DNA of 64,000 nucleotides from positions 121,001 to 185,000 of the forward strand of contig VCAZ01000299.1 in assembly GCA_005784505.1 (NCBI GenBank), in the 5' to 3' direction. The notes beneath the pieces are model-generated. The model was not told where the DNA came from, made no database searches, and saw only the letters and a list, made by a program, of their open reading frames with translations. Below, piece after piece: positions 35,413 through 48,412 of this stretch. The DNA comes from Bagarius yarrelli (Eukaryota > Chordata > Actinopteri > Siluriformes > Sisoridae). Made by a program: the position numbers and the translations under genes. The stretch's first letter is position 1; every line of letters begins with the position of its first letter.

Positions 35413-37648
35413 AATAAAACAAAGACACATTTCCTTGCATTTGTTTCTTTTTTTAGAAAAAAAAAACATTATTACAAGCAATGATATTGCCAATTAGTCA
35501 TCAATGCCATTTTGTTATTAGGGTTGTGCAACTCAGGAGCTATTAAAATGCCAGATATGAATTGCTAAAATGATAACCATCAATTAAGGCTGCTAAAGGT
35601 CAGAAGCAGAGTACTTAGCATTTCTAATTGTTATAGTAAAATGTTCAAGGGTAGAAATAGAGCATTATAATAACATAACAATATGATTTAAAGATAAGTG
35701 ATAAAAAATGTAAAATTTTAGCATTGTTTATAAATTTATCTATGAAAATCATTTGCCCAAAAACTCTTGGTAACCTCTCCCTTGTGAAAATAAATAAATG
35801 TACAATCCATCAAATACTAAATTAGAAGAATACATGAATGACATAATTCTGTCACTTAGAAGCCTCAAAAGAAGTGTGCCTTTAAAACTGGTAATTAAGC
35901 AGCAAACATTACTAAAACAGAACACAAGTGATGAATGTATGCTCACCTTATTGACATCATGCCCTTTCGTGCCATTTATGTTTGAATAAACGTGTATTTA
36001 AATTGTTATATCAAGAAAAGTATAAGCACTACTAGCGCAGCCTACATTCAATGCCATAAGAGAATGTGTAACCTTTGCTGCAAGGAGAAATGCACTAACA
36101 GCATAGTAACATTTGCATTAACTCCAAAAATAAGACCAACCTCGGGGAGACAAATAAATTGTAATGGCCATGTGTTGCCAAGTAGACATGTGTGAATTTC
36201 TTGAAATACATTTGGAAGCCTTGGAATTTTTTTGGAGGGGGGTGATGCAAGCTCAACCCAAGGAGAAATAAGCAGCCCAAAATGAGTACTACTCAACCCG
36301 AAATTTTACAAATCAAATCAAAGACATATTCTAAATCTGGATCCATTTCTCTATATTGGTCATAATATGAATTGATGAGATGTATGTAAATGAGTTTATA
36401 CTGCATTTTATTTGCACTCATCAATTAAAAAAAATATTTGTTAATTAATGTTAACATGTATTTTAACAAGCGTGTCATGGGTCTAAAAATCAGAGACACT
36501 ATGCTTTCAGAGAACTTTACCATCCTTTAAACAACTTTAAAACAAAAATTTGCCCAATTGACATGAATTTCTACTGTTCAAGAATACAGTATTACATCTA
36601 AGCCCTTCTATCAGAAGCCAAAGTAGTCACTGACAGACATAGTAAAAGTAATTCCAGTAATTATTCTATTTAATTCTAAAGAAGCAACAGCATTCAAGAA
36701 CATAAGATTGAAAACATTATACCATTTATTGTAATGTCGTACTAACCCCAATGTTTGAAGTCTGACTTTAATGTCTCAGTACGCAGTTCAGACAGTTTAA
36801 TCATATATCTAGCAGTCATTTGAGACAAGAAATTCTTTCCTAGAAAAAGGTCAAGGTTATCTAAAAGAAGGGCTCATTTTATCACCCCGCATACTATAAT
36901 AAAGAGTGGAAAGTGAAACTTTTACACCTCAGAAACTTTAAAATATAAGTATTTTATTAGAGTGAATTTTTAAGCTTTTTACAATAAAGCAATAAGGTAA
37001 AAACATGAAAATTAAAAATTTATTCTTTATATCTTTACATCTGCAGTTTTTATACATGACTCTTATTGCTGAGATATAAATATCACGATTATCACAGGAC
37101 AACTGCTGCGCCTACATTTCCTTCTTTGTCATAAGAAATGTTCCAAAGGTCTTAAGTGCACAGAGCCAGCGACATCTGAGAGCTTCTCCACGGCTATACT
37201 GAGCTCTATTCGAATGCCAAGGTGCATTAAAGAGATTAGGATCCACAGAAGATATAAACAATGTCCGCACTCCAGTAACTGATACCCTTCAGAACACACA
37301 CTCAAGAGGAGCATAGCCACAAATCAGTCTCAAATATAATGAGAAATTTTAACAATGTCTTGGCAGTTTATTTTCAAATTGTCCTTCAACACAGTGACTT
37401 TACATTGGTAACAAATGCATCAACAGTAACTTAATATTAATTTGATTCAAAGCCACCATTTCCATTTCAATTTAAAATGAACAATAATAATTAAGACCTG
37501 ATTAAAAATAAGTAATTGAAACATGACCGCAACAATCTAAACGCCTGTGCCATATGTGACTGAAGGCATTAAGCGTGCAAAAATTACACCCAAACGGAGC
37601 ATGTCCATATAGGGCATTTCAGTCTTGCTGACTTAACATTTGTCCCTC
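35413..37648. other. Intergenic spacer C-D
   Basis: AT-rich; no gene or recognisable transposable element. The spacer is 2.2 kb, against 3.2-3.4 kb for A-B and B-C. An E-box CATATG lies about 100 bases before the TATA box of gene D. Confidence 0.55.
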
Positions 37649-37655
37649 TATATAA
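37649..37655 (+). promoter_or_regulatory. TATA box of gene D
   Basis: CTCTATATAAGAAGCAG, about 42 bases before the first leader donor at 37697. Same layout as genes B and C. An imperfect CArG-like CCATATAGGG lies about 40 bases upstream. Confidence 0.8.
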
Positions 37656-37679
37656 GAAGCAGTCCTGTCCACTGTTGTT

Positions 37680-38012
37680 CGCAGGCACTCATAAGAGGTA
37701 AGTGACAACTTAAGTACATAGACTTAAAAGAGTTATTAATAAACAATATTTACAAATGAACAATATACTTTTTTTTTACATTTAGCATCCCCAAAAAGTG
37801 GCAATTTTCTCCTGGTGTAAAGACAAGGGTAAGATTTATAAAAGGTTTTTACATAATTCCTAATGTCCTTAGTAGTTCACAGATGCCACAATCGTGACTT
37901 TATATTAAATTCACTTAAGTTGACTTTAAGTGAAAACAAAAAAGGAAGCTTTAAAAAATATAATTGGTTATATTTTCCTATAATCATTGTAGTCTCGAAG
38001 TAAAATTACAAA
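37680..38012 (+). other. Split 5' leader of gene D
   Basis: Leader exon 1 ends at 37697 (donor GTAAGT). Leader exon 2 is about 37786-37828 (acceptor ACATTTAG, donor GTAAGA). The ATG exon begins at 37993 and the start context is TACAAAATGG, weaker than in B and C at -3 to -1. Confidence 0.72.
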
Positions 38013-41000
38013 ATGGGAGACGGAGAAATGGAGTGTTTTGGCCCAGCAGCCATATACCTGCGGAAGCCAGAAAGGGAGAGGATCGAGTCCCAAAACAAAC
38101 CCTTTGATGCCAAAACAGCATATTTTGTTTCTGAACCCAACGAAATGTACCTCAAAGGAGTTCTGCAAAGCAAAGAGGGTGGCAAAGCCACTGTGAAAAC
38201 TTTATGTGGGAAAGTAAGTATATCAGATTCTTAGTCAATAAAGTCAACAACACTTTTATGACCGATAAAGTGTTATGAAATTTCATATCGTGATTTTTTT
38301 TTTCCACAGACAATAACAGTTAAGGAAGATGACATTTTTCCGATGAACCCTCCGAAATTTGATAAAATTGAGGACATGGCCATGATGACTCACCTTAACG
38401 AACCTGCTGTGCTGTATAACCTTAAAGAGCGTTATGCAGCATGGATGATCTATGTAAGTTTGACACACAAAAAAAAAAAAGATACAAAATTATAAAACAG
38501 CGTATACTGACTCTCCTGAGTTTTTTCCAGACCTACTCAGGGTTGTTCTGTGTCACTGTGAACCCCTACAAGTGGCTCCCAGTATATGACGCTGTCGTTG
38601 TTACGGGATACAGAGGAAAGAAGAGAGTTGAAGCCCCACCCCACATCTTTTCCATTTCTGATAACGCCTATCAGTTCATGCTTACTGGTAATTATTTTTT
38701 TCAGGAAAAAAAGAAATGATTAAACAGAAAAAAGTCAGCCACACAGAAAATATTTAAACTTATTTAAAATTATTTTGCAGACAGGGAGAACCAATCTATC
38801 CTGATCACGTAAGTGTTGAAATACGTTAATAATCAGGTTGTCTGTAAGTGGGCGTGAAATAAAATATTTGCTTTTTCTCTGTTACTTTTTCTTTGCATAT
38901 GTGGATTCTTAGTGGAGAATCTGGTGCAGGAAAGACTGTGAACACTAAACGTGTCATCCAGTACTTTGCGACAATCGCAGTATCTGGACAAAAGAAGGTG
39001 GAGCCTACTCCTGGAAAAATGCAGGTAGATGAATTTTGATTTTGAAATATTATTTATATATTATTTATTGCTCAGGAAATCTCTCATAAGCAACTCTTAA
39101 TTTGTTTAGGGGTCACTCGAAGACCAAATCATAGCAGCCAACCCTCTGCTGGAGGCTTATGGTAATGCCAAGACTGTGAGGAATGACAACTCATCTCGTT
39201 TTGTAAGGATCCGTATTTCTGAATACAGTTTTCATAGAAATGCATATTGGTTTGGATTATTACTGTCCAAGGCAAAGTGAGCAGTAAAAACTAATAATTA
39301 ACTAGTAATGCACTGATTTCCTTATTTTAGGGCAAATTTATCAGAATCCATTTTGGGACCACAGGAAAGCTGGCCTCTGCTGACATTGAAACTTGTAAGA
39401 TATATGAGTAGAAAAAAGTAGAAAAGTAAATTCTCATTTGCAATATACTATCTGTATGTATTATAGCAATGATCACCAGACTAACAAGGTTGCATTAATA
39501 GATCTGCTGGAAAAGTCAAGAGTCACTTTCCAGTTGTCTGCAGAAAGAAGCTACCACATTTTTTATCAGCTTATGACTGGACACAAACCAGAGCTGCTTG
39601 GTAGGAAACCAACACTAACTTAAACATTCTATTCTTCTTTCTTTAACACAAATGTGCAACTAAAAAAATATTAAAAATATTTAAAAATTTTTAATTAAAT
39701 TAATATTTGCTTTTATATTTTTGCAAGCTTGTAACAATGTTAAAGTTATATATTTTTTTTGTTAAACAGAGGCCCTACTTATTACAACCAACCCTTATGA
39801 TTACCCTATGATCAGCCAAGGTGAAATCACGGTGAAGAGCATCAATGATGTGGAAGAGTTCATTGCCACAGACGTAAGAATAAATTTTACAGTTCTTATT
39901 TAAAATACATGTGAAGTCCTCGATTTTTTAATTGCATTTTATATGTCTGTCTAACAGACCGCTATTGATATTCTTGGCTTCACTGCTGATGAAAAAATTA
40001 ACATCTACAAACTGACCGGTGCTGTGGTGCATCACGGCACCATGAAGTTCAAACAAAAGCAGAGGGAGGAACAGGCTGAACCTGATGGCACTGAGGGTAC
40101 GTGATGAAATATATATGTTGAATAAAAAGTTCAAAAAAGAAAGCTGACTTAAATTATTAGTTTTGTTTTACCTTAACAGAGGCTGATAAAATCGCATACC
40201 TCCTGGGCCTGAACTCAGCCGACATGCTGAAAGCTTTGTGCTACCCCAGAGTCAAAGTCGGAAATGAGTATGTGACCAAAGGCCAGACTGTACCTCAGGT
40301 AAACCATCTCTTTTTTCAGACAAAAGTGCTTGGCAGAGTTAAAAAAATAACAAATAACCTAAAACTATGTGGGGGGTTTTTTTAGGTGAACAATGCAGTC
40401 ATGGCCCTTTGCAAGTCCATCTATGAAAAAATGTTCTTGTGGATGGTCGTGCGAATCAATGAGATGTTGGACACAAAGCAGCCAAGACAGTTCTTCATTG
40501 GTGTCCTGGACATTGCTGGATTTGAGATCTTTGATGTAAGAGAAAATTTAGGGCTTTGTTATACTTATAGGTCACAATCATACTGTATACATAATAAACA
40601 TGCATTTTACAGTTCAACAGCTTGGAGCAGCTCTGCATTAACTTTACAAATGAGAAACTGCAACAGTTTTTCAACCACCACATGTTTGTGTTGGAACAAG
40701 AAGAGTACAAGAAAGAAGGTATTGAGTGGGAGTTCATCGACTTCGGTATGGACTTGGCTGCCTGCATTGAGCTTATAGAGAAGGTTGGAGATTATTTCTT
40801 CTTTCCCAATTAAACCTTAAACCTCAAAATTAGCTTAATTAATTAGCATTTTCTTCCATCAGCCAATGGGCATTTTCTCCATCCTTGAAGAGGAATGCAT
40901 GTTCCCCAAGGCTACAGACACATCCTTCAAGAACAAGCTTCACGACCAGCACCTGGGAAAAAGTTCCGCTTTCCAAAAGCCAAAACCTGCCAAAGGCAAA

Positions 41001-43233
41001 GCTGAGGCCCACTTCTCACTGGTGCACTACGCCGGCACTGTGGACTACAACATTGTTGGCTGGTTGGATAAGAACAAGGATCCACTGAATGATTCTGTTG
41101 TGCAGCTGTACCAAAAGTCAGCAAACAAATTGTTGTCCTTCCTGTATTTAAGCCATGCATCAGCTGAGGGTAAGATTAACTATGTTCTTTTAAATATAAT
41201 ATTAACACATTTTTATATTGACTTTATCCACTATAAATTTTAGTATTCAAATTTTTTAGTATTCCTAGTTCTTTAACAAATATGATAATTCCATACTGTA
41301 AACATCAAGTAAGAAATAGGCATATTTAAAGTCACTACTCCAATAAAAAAATTATTTCTGGATTTTACATTTAATTACATTTATTTATTATTTATGTGAT
41401 CTACAATGAACAAATGCAAAGTAAACAATTCTATTACTTCTCCTCAAAGCGGAGAGTGGTGGAAAGAAAGGTGGAAAAAAAAAAGGTGGCTCATTCCAGA
41501 CAGTGTCTGCTCTGTTTAGGGTAAGAAATATTTTAACTGATACTAAACAGTCATCTTAAAAATATTTTTGCCTCTAGTTTTACATTTGAGTTCTGCAAAC
41601 ATTAATTCTTTCACGTTTACAGGAAAACTTGGGCAAACTGATGACCAATTTAAGAAGCACTCACCCTCACTTTGTACGTTGTTTGATTCCAAATGAGTCC
41701 AAGACTCCAGGTATGGTAATTCCTTTTTGTAGTAAATAATCTGCAGATGTTACAGCTTCTGTAGAAGACTAATTAAGTTGTTTGCTGTAGGTCTGATGGA
41801 GAACTTCCTGGTTATTCACCAGCTGAGATGTAATGGTGTCCTGGAGGGCATCCGAATCTGCAGAAAAGGATTCCCTAGCAGAATTCTCTATGGTGACTTC
41901 AAACAAAGGTAATTGATTAACGCGGCCCATTTTCTATAAAGTTAGTGCAACTTTGAAATTCTAATTATGTTTTGAATTTGATAACAGATACAAAGTCTTA
42001 AATGCAAGTGTCATCCCTGAGGGACAGTTCATTGACAACAAAAAAGCAGCAGAAAACTCCTGGGCTCTATTGATGTGGACCATACCCAGTACAAGTTTGG
42101 ACACACCAAAGTAGGAAAAATAAATTAAAAGTATTGGTTTTAATTGATGTAGAAAGAAAAGCATGCTAAATTGTGCATTTGGCAGGTTTTCTTCAAAGCT
42201 GGTCTTTTGGGTCTTCTTGAAGAAATGCGTGATGACAAGCTAGCTGAGCTAGTGACAATGACTCAGGCTTTATGTCGTGGTTTCCTTATGAGAAGAGAGT
42301 TTATAAAGATGATGGAGAGAAGGTATTCTCTTCGATTGACCACAAATGATGTTTTATTTTAATATAGCATACTCACCTGACTTTTCTTTCACAGAGAGTC
42401 TATCTTCAGCATTCAATACAACATCCGCTCATTCATGAATGTGAAACACTGGCCATGGATGAAGCTGTACTTCAAGATCAAGCCTCTTCTCAAGAGTGCA
42501 GAAACTGAGAAGGAAATGGCTGCTATGAAGGAGAACTTTGAGAAAATGAAGGAGGACTTGGCAAAGGCACTTGCCAAGAAGAAAGAACTTGAGGAGAAAA
42601 TGGTATCTCTGCTACAAGAGAAAAATGACCTGCAGCTGCAAGTGGCATCTGTAAGTCTTTAAGTCTGTAGACCTAATAAATTATTAAATAGACCTGAATG
42701 GTGGGCAGTAAATGTCCAAGCCTAAATAAGATTATTGTATAAAGGGGCATGAAAACAATACTGTTATTGACCAACCATAAATATTTAAAAATATTATAAC
42801 AAGCCATGTGAATGAACAGGAATCAGAAGGACTTGCAGATGCTGAGGAAAGGTGTGAGGGGCTAATCAAGAGCAAGATCCAGCTTGAAGCTAAACTCAAA
42901 GAGACAAATGAGAGACTGGAGGATGAGGAGGAAATCAATGCTGAGCTGACTGCAAAGAAAAGGAAACTGGAGGATGAGTGCTCTGAGCTGAAGAAGGACA
43001 TTGATGACCTGGAGCTCACCTTGGCCAAAGTGGAAAAGGAAAAACATGCCACTGAGAACAAGGTTCAAATAAAAAAAAATAATAACTATATATGTATATT
43101 ATATTATACATATGTGTATTATATATAATATAATATACATATATATAATATAATATACAATATTATATATATATATATGTGTATTATATATATACACATA
43201 CACACACACACACGCATATATATATATATATAT

Positions 43234-43290
<57 letters not shown>

Positions 43291-46200
43291 TTATATTAAT
43301 TATATATATTATTTATAATATAACATTTTTTATTTACAGGTAAAAAACCTGACTGAAGAGATGACTTCACAAGATGAAGCTATTGCTAAATTAACTAAGG
43401 AGAAGAAAGCCCTGCAGGAAGCACACCAGCAAACTCTTGATGATCTTCAGGCAGAGGAGGATAAAGTCAACACTCTGACCAAAGCCAAGTCGAAACTTGA
43501 GCAACAAGTTGATGATGTAAGATTAAACTGCATTTTACAAACGTAACATTTACATGTTACTGTTGATTTAATTAAGTTCTGCATATTGTAGCTGGAGGGT
43601 TCTTTGGAACAAGAGAAGAAGTTGCGTATGGACCTTGAAAGGGCCAAGAGAAAGCTTGAAGGTGATCTAAAACTGGCCCAGGAGTCAATTATGGACCTGG
43701 AAAATGACAAGCAGCAATCTGAGGAGAAGATCAAAAAGTAAAAGCATGTACAACAAACAATTATTTTATTTTCTATATTCAGATTTATGATGTTTTAATA
43801 AGGAATGGTGCTTTTCTGATTTACAGGAAGGATTTTGAGGTTAGCCAGCTTCTTGGAAAAATTGAAGATGAACAATCTTTGGGTGCTCAGCTGCAAAAGA
43901 AGATTAAGGAACTTCAAGTGAGTTACAAAAATTTCTTTTTATCAGAATAATGAAGTTAAGCTGAACTAAAGAGGAACTATCTACAACTAACTAATACTTT
44001 AGGCTCGAATTGAGGAGCTGGAGGAGGAAATCGAGGCTGAGCGTGCAGCCCGTGCTAAAGTTGAGAAGCAGAGAGCTGATCTCTCCAGGGAACTTGAGGA
44101 GATCAGTGAAAGGCTTGAGGAAGCTGGAGGTGCCACTTCTGCTCAGATTGAAATGAACAAGAAGCGCGAAGCAGAGTTTCAAAAACTGCGTCGTGATCTG
44201 GAGGAGTCCACTCTGCAGCATGAAGCTATGGCTGCTACCCTACGCAAGAAACAAGCTGACAGTGTTGCTGAGCTTGGAGAGCAAATTGACAACCTTCAGC
44301 GTGTCAAACAGAAGCTAGAGAAAGAAAAAAGTGAATATAAAATGGAGATAGATGACCTGGCAAGTAATTTGGAGGCTGTGGCAAAATCAAAGGCAAGTTT
44401 CTATAAAATAACCTTAAAAAGAGAAAAACTTAAATCCAAGAGAAAATGAATAAACTTGTTTATATACAGTACTACAACTAATATTAAAAATAATATTAAT
44501 ATAAATAACATTAGTTTTATTGCTTTTCTAGTCCAATCTTGAGAAAATGTGCCGTACATTAGAGGACCAAGTAGGCGAGCTAAAAGCTAAAAATGATGAA
44601 CACACACGCCAACTAAATGACTTGAATGCACAAAGAGCACGGCTGCATACTGAAAATGGTTTGTATATAAAACATTCACAATAAAACCCCATGCTTATAC
44701 AATGCAAACATAGTCAAAGAAAGTAATAATCAGCATGGCAATTAATTTTTTGGCCAAAGGCGAGTTTGGACGTCAGCTAGAGGAGAAAGAAGCTCTTGTT
44801 TCTCAACTGACCAGAAGCAAGCAGGCCCACAATCAACAGATTGAAGAGCTCAAAAGACAGATTGAGGAGGAAGTGAAGGTATGAATCTACTACCACTAAG
44901 ATAATGTATCCTTTCAAACCTTTTGATTTGTTATCAAATAAATTGTGCATCACTCATTTAATTTGTAGGCCAAGAACGCCTTGGCTCATGCTGTCCAATC
45001 AGCACGTCATGACTGTGATCTGCTAAGAGAGCAGTTTGAGGAAGAGCAGGAGGCCAAGGCTGAGCTTCAGCGTGGAATGTCCAAGGCCAACAGTGAGGTG
45101 GCTCAGTGGAGAACCAAATATGAGACCGATGCCATTCAGCGTACCGAAGAGCTTGAGGAGGCCAAGTGAGAATATATAACATAAAACAAATTTTACTAAG
45201 AAAATAAACCTGCCCCAAGCATTGTTACCAAAGATGTTAACAAAACTTTTTTATGCATTAAGGAAAAAGCTTGCTCAGCGGCTCCAAGAGGCAGAAGAAA
45301 CCATTGAAGCTGTGAACTCCAAATGTGCTTCTCTGGAGAAGACCAAGCAGAGGCTGCAGGGTGAGGTGGAGGACCTTATGATTGATGTGGAACGAGCTAA
45401 TGCATTAGCGGCCAACCTTGACAAGAAGCAAAGAAACTTTGATAAGGTTAACATTATTTTAAAAAGTAAATCCTTTATACAAGAGTACCATTACAATTAT
45501 TGATACATTATATATACTGCCACTTTTAGGTTTTGGCAGAGTGGAAGCAGAAATATGAAGAAGGCCAGGCTGAACTCGAAGGATCTCAGAAAGAGGCTCG
45601 ATCTCTTAGCACTGAACTCTTTAAAATGAAAAACTCATATGAGGAAGCTCTTGACCATCTGGAAACACTAAAAAGAGAGAATAAAAATCTTCAACGTATG
45701 TATTATGCTAAGGCTTACACACACAACATATTTAAACAAATCCATGGTCACTCACAAAAGGTTACTTTGAAATTTCACAGAGGAGATTTCTGACCTGACC
45801 GAACAACTTGGTGAAACTGGAAAAACCATTCATGAGTTGGAAAAGGCAAAGAAGACTGTGGAGACAGAAAGATCAGAAATCCAGACTGCCCTAGAAGAGG
45901 CTGAGGTATTACCATACATTTGAATAGAGGCAAATTCTCAAAATATAAATACAGTTATGTAGTAAGTACACAGTAAATTTAGTAAAATAGTATATAGTAA
46001 ATAGTTATACAATAAATATATGATTTCGACAATACTTTAGGGCACACTTGAGCATGAGGAATCCAAGATTCTTCGTATTCAACTGGAACTCACACAAGTG
46101 AAAAGTGAGATTGACAGGAAACTGGCTGAGAAGGATGAGGAGATTGAACAGATCAAGAGAAACAGCCAGAGGGTGATTGAGTCCATGCAAACCACCCTGG

Positions 46201-47975
46201 ATGCTGAAGTAAGAAGCAGAAATGATGCTTTGAGAGTCAAAAAGAAGATGGAAGGAGATCTCAATGAGATGGAGATTCAGCTGAGCCATGCTAATCGCCA
46301 GGCTGCTGAGGCCCAGAAACAACTTAGGAATGTCCAAGGACAGCTAAAGGTGCATTGAGAAACTTTCATTTCTATGGTTGAATATATATTGATAAATCAA
46401 TTAACAATATTTTTTTATTAAATCAGGATGCCCAACTCCACCTTGATGAGGCTATCAGAGGACAGGAAGACATGAAGGAGCAGGTGGCCATGGTTGAGCG
46501 CAGGAATAACCTGATGCTGGCAGAGATTGAGGAACTGAGATCTGCATTGGAGCAAACAGAGAGAGGACGCAAAGTGGCTGAACAGGAGCTGGTTGATGCC
46601 AGTGAGCGTGTGACACTGCTGCACTCACAGGTAAAACGACGCATCAACATTCCATTGATATATTTAGTGTTATACAACTACATACAAAATATTAATTAAA
46701 AAATTTAACTTTAGAACACCAGCCTCATCAATACCAAGAAGAAACTTGAAGCAGATTTTGTACAAATCCAAGGTGAGGTAGAAGACACAATCCAGGAGGC
46801 ACGAAATGCTGAAGAGAAGGCCAAAAAGGCAATTACTGATGTAAGTGTCTTTATTAATAAAATCACAATTGTTTGCAAATTTATTATAATTATTATTGTA
46901 AAAAAAAAAAAAACCCATATTCAACATCATGCATTACACTCAATTTTTTAAATAATATAGGCTGCCATGATGGCAGAGGAGCTAAAGAAGGAGCAGGACA
47001 CCAGTGCCCATTTGGAAAGAATGAAGAAGAACCTTGAAACTACAGTAAAAGACCTGCAGCACCGTCTGGATGAGGCTGAGAGCCTTGCAATGAAGGGAGG
47101 AAAGAAGCAGCTCCAGAAACTGGAAGCTAGGGTATATTGCATTATGTGAAAATAAAACACAGTGATTGGGAGATGTTTAGGCTTTTGCACTAGAAAAAAA
47201 AACATTTATTTAATAGGTGCGTGAGCTGGAGGGCGAGGTCGAAGCTGAGCAGAGGCGGGGTGCTGAGGCCGTTAAAGGAGTCCGTAAATATGAGAGAAGA
47301 GTGAAGGAGCTCACCTACCAGGTAAAACGTTTGTTTGCTAACATTTAACACTGTTAATGTAATAAAACAAGCATAATTTAAGTATCAATCATTACAGACT
47401 GAAGAGGATAAAAAGAATGTGACTAGACTGCAGGACCTGGTGGACAAACTGCAGCTGAAAGTTAAGGCTTACAAGAGGCAGGCTGAGGAAGCTGTAAGTA
47501 TTATTACTTGACCTGGACCCTGACTATTACCTTTTGTATCAAAGACTTAACAAGAATTAATTCTAAAATAGGTTTAAATTCTTAGAAAATGTAACTTGCA
47601 ATTCCACAGAACCCAAAGTTTCCAGCAAGAAAATGAACTAATATAACAACAAGTTAATTAATTCTTTTCTTTTTATTTTTGACTCCATTAAAAGGAGGAG
47701 CAGGCCAACACACATCTATCAAGATATAGGAAGGTGCAGCATGAGCTAGAGGAGGCTCAAGAGCGTGCTGACATTGCCGAGTCGCAGGTCAACAAGCTGA
47801 GAGCCAAAAGCAGAGATATTGGAAAAGTGTGTTTTATTTTAAACCCCCCCTCCAAAAAATATTTTTGTTAATATAAGCTGTGTGCTACTATATTATATTG
47901 CTCTACTTTTCTGTGATGCACTAATACTATGTACGATTTCTTTTATTTCCTTTCCAGGGCAAAGAGGCGGAATAA
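38013..47975 (+). CDS. Fast skeletal myosin heavy chain, gene D (complete span, one frameshift)
   Basis: Sarcomeric myosin II heavy chain, the most divergent of the four copies. The N-terminal region differs from B and C after KPFDAKTA (YFVSEPNEMYLKG), loop 1 reads GQKKVEPTPGK (exon 38913-39024) and loop 2 is one codon longer than B and C (exon 41450-41520, GGKKGGKKKGG). P-loop, switch I, switch [11 protein letters not shown] and RICRKGFP are intact. The neck and rod follow, with a shorter C-terminus, GKEAE and TAA at 47973-47975. Exon 41988-42110 is 123 bp instead of 124, missing one base in the KKAAEKLLG codons, so the frame breaks as written. The intron 43063-43339 is mostly a TA microsatellite. 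Sequence differences from A-C suggest a different expression stage or fibre type, but nothing here shows which. Confidence 0.92.
43083..43330. repeat. Long compound AT microsatellite in an intron of gene D
   Basis: About 250 bp of TA, TATATTA and a short CACACA segment, occupying nearly the whole intron between the exon ending at 43062 and the acceptor at 43339. Likely to vary in length between individuals. Confidence 0.9.
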
Positions 47976-48042
47976 GAGAACACCAGATGTGACAGTATTT
48001 AAAGTATTCATATAATATGAATTACTTGTGTTTTTAATAGCA

Positions 48043-48048
48043 AATAAA
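48043..48048 (+). promoter_or_regulatory. Poly(A) signal AATAAA of gene D
   Basis: Hexamer 68 bases after the TAA of gene D, the same spacing as in genes A and B. Confidence 0.8.
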
Positions 48049-48401
48049 CAATTAACTGACTTCAAATTGTTTTATCTACCAAGTGTTTTCTTTTTCATTT
48101 CAGTTTTTGATATAAGTATAAGCTAAAGTTTTACACGGAAAATCACCCACAAACAATCATTCTAAACAATAGGTCTTTTATGTAGAGATGTAAAGTCATA
48201 AATCACTTAACATTAAAACAGTGGTTCTCAATAAGCTACAAGGCCTTAAAAATCCTTTATTTCAAAATGTAATTTATTTAAATTCTTATACCTATCCTCA
48301 AGCATAACTTGGTTTACATGGGTTTTAACATGTGTGACTATTACTCTTTTTGTAATCTATAAAAAAAAAGCTTAAATTCAACGCCTAGGTTATAGCATTA
48401 T
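48049..48401. other. Downstream flank of gene D
   Basis: AT-rich, with no recognisable feature. The LINE copy begins just after it. Confidence 0.5.
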
Positions 48402-48412
48402 AACCAGGAATC
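48402..48412. repeat. Target-site duplication, 3' side of the LINE
   Basis: AACCAGGAATC, identical over 11 bases to 50239-50249 at the other end of the element. Confidence 0.8.

Noticed and set aside
35908..35931. Possible MYH junction relic (ACTAAAACAGAACACAAGT) in spacer C-D
   Set aside because: Similar to the intron-exon junction at 5476-5495, but only about 20 bases; too short to exclude chance in AT-rich DNA.
37129..37320. GC-richer block in spacer C-D with a 63-residue minus-strand frame
   Set aside because: No recognisable domain, no splice context, no match to the MYH exons examined by eye.
1..47975. Calling genes A to D pseudogenes because each has a broken frame
   Set aside because: Apart from single indels, splice sites, motifs and exon lengths are intact. 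The uniform presence of one-base losses points to consensus error. Gene B's 4-bp loss stays open.
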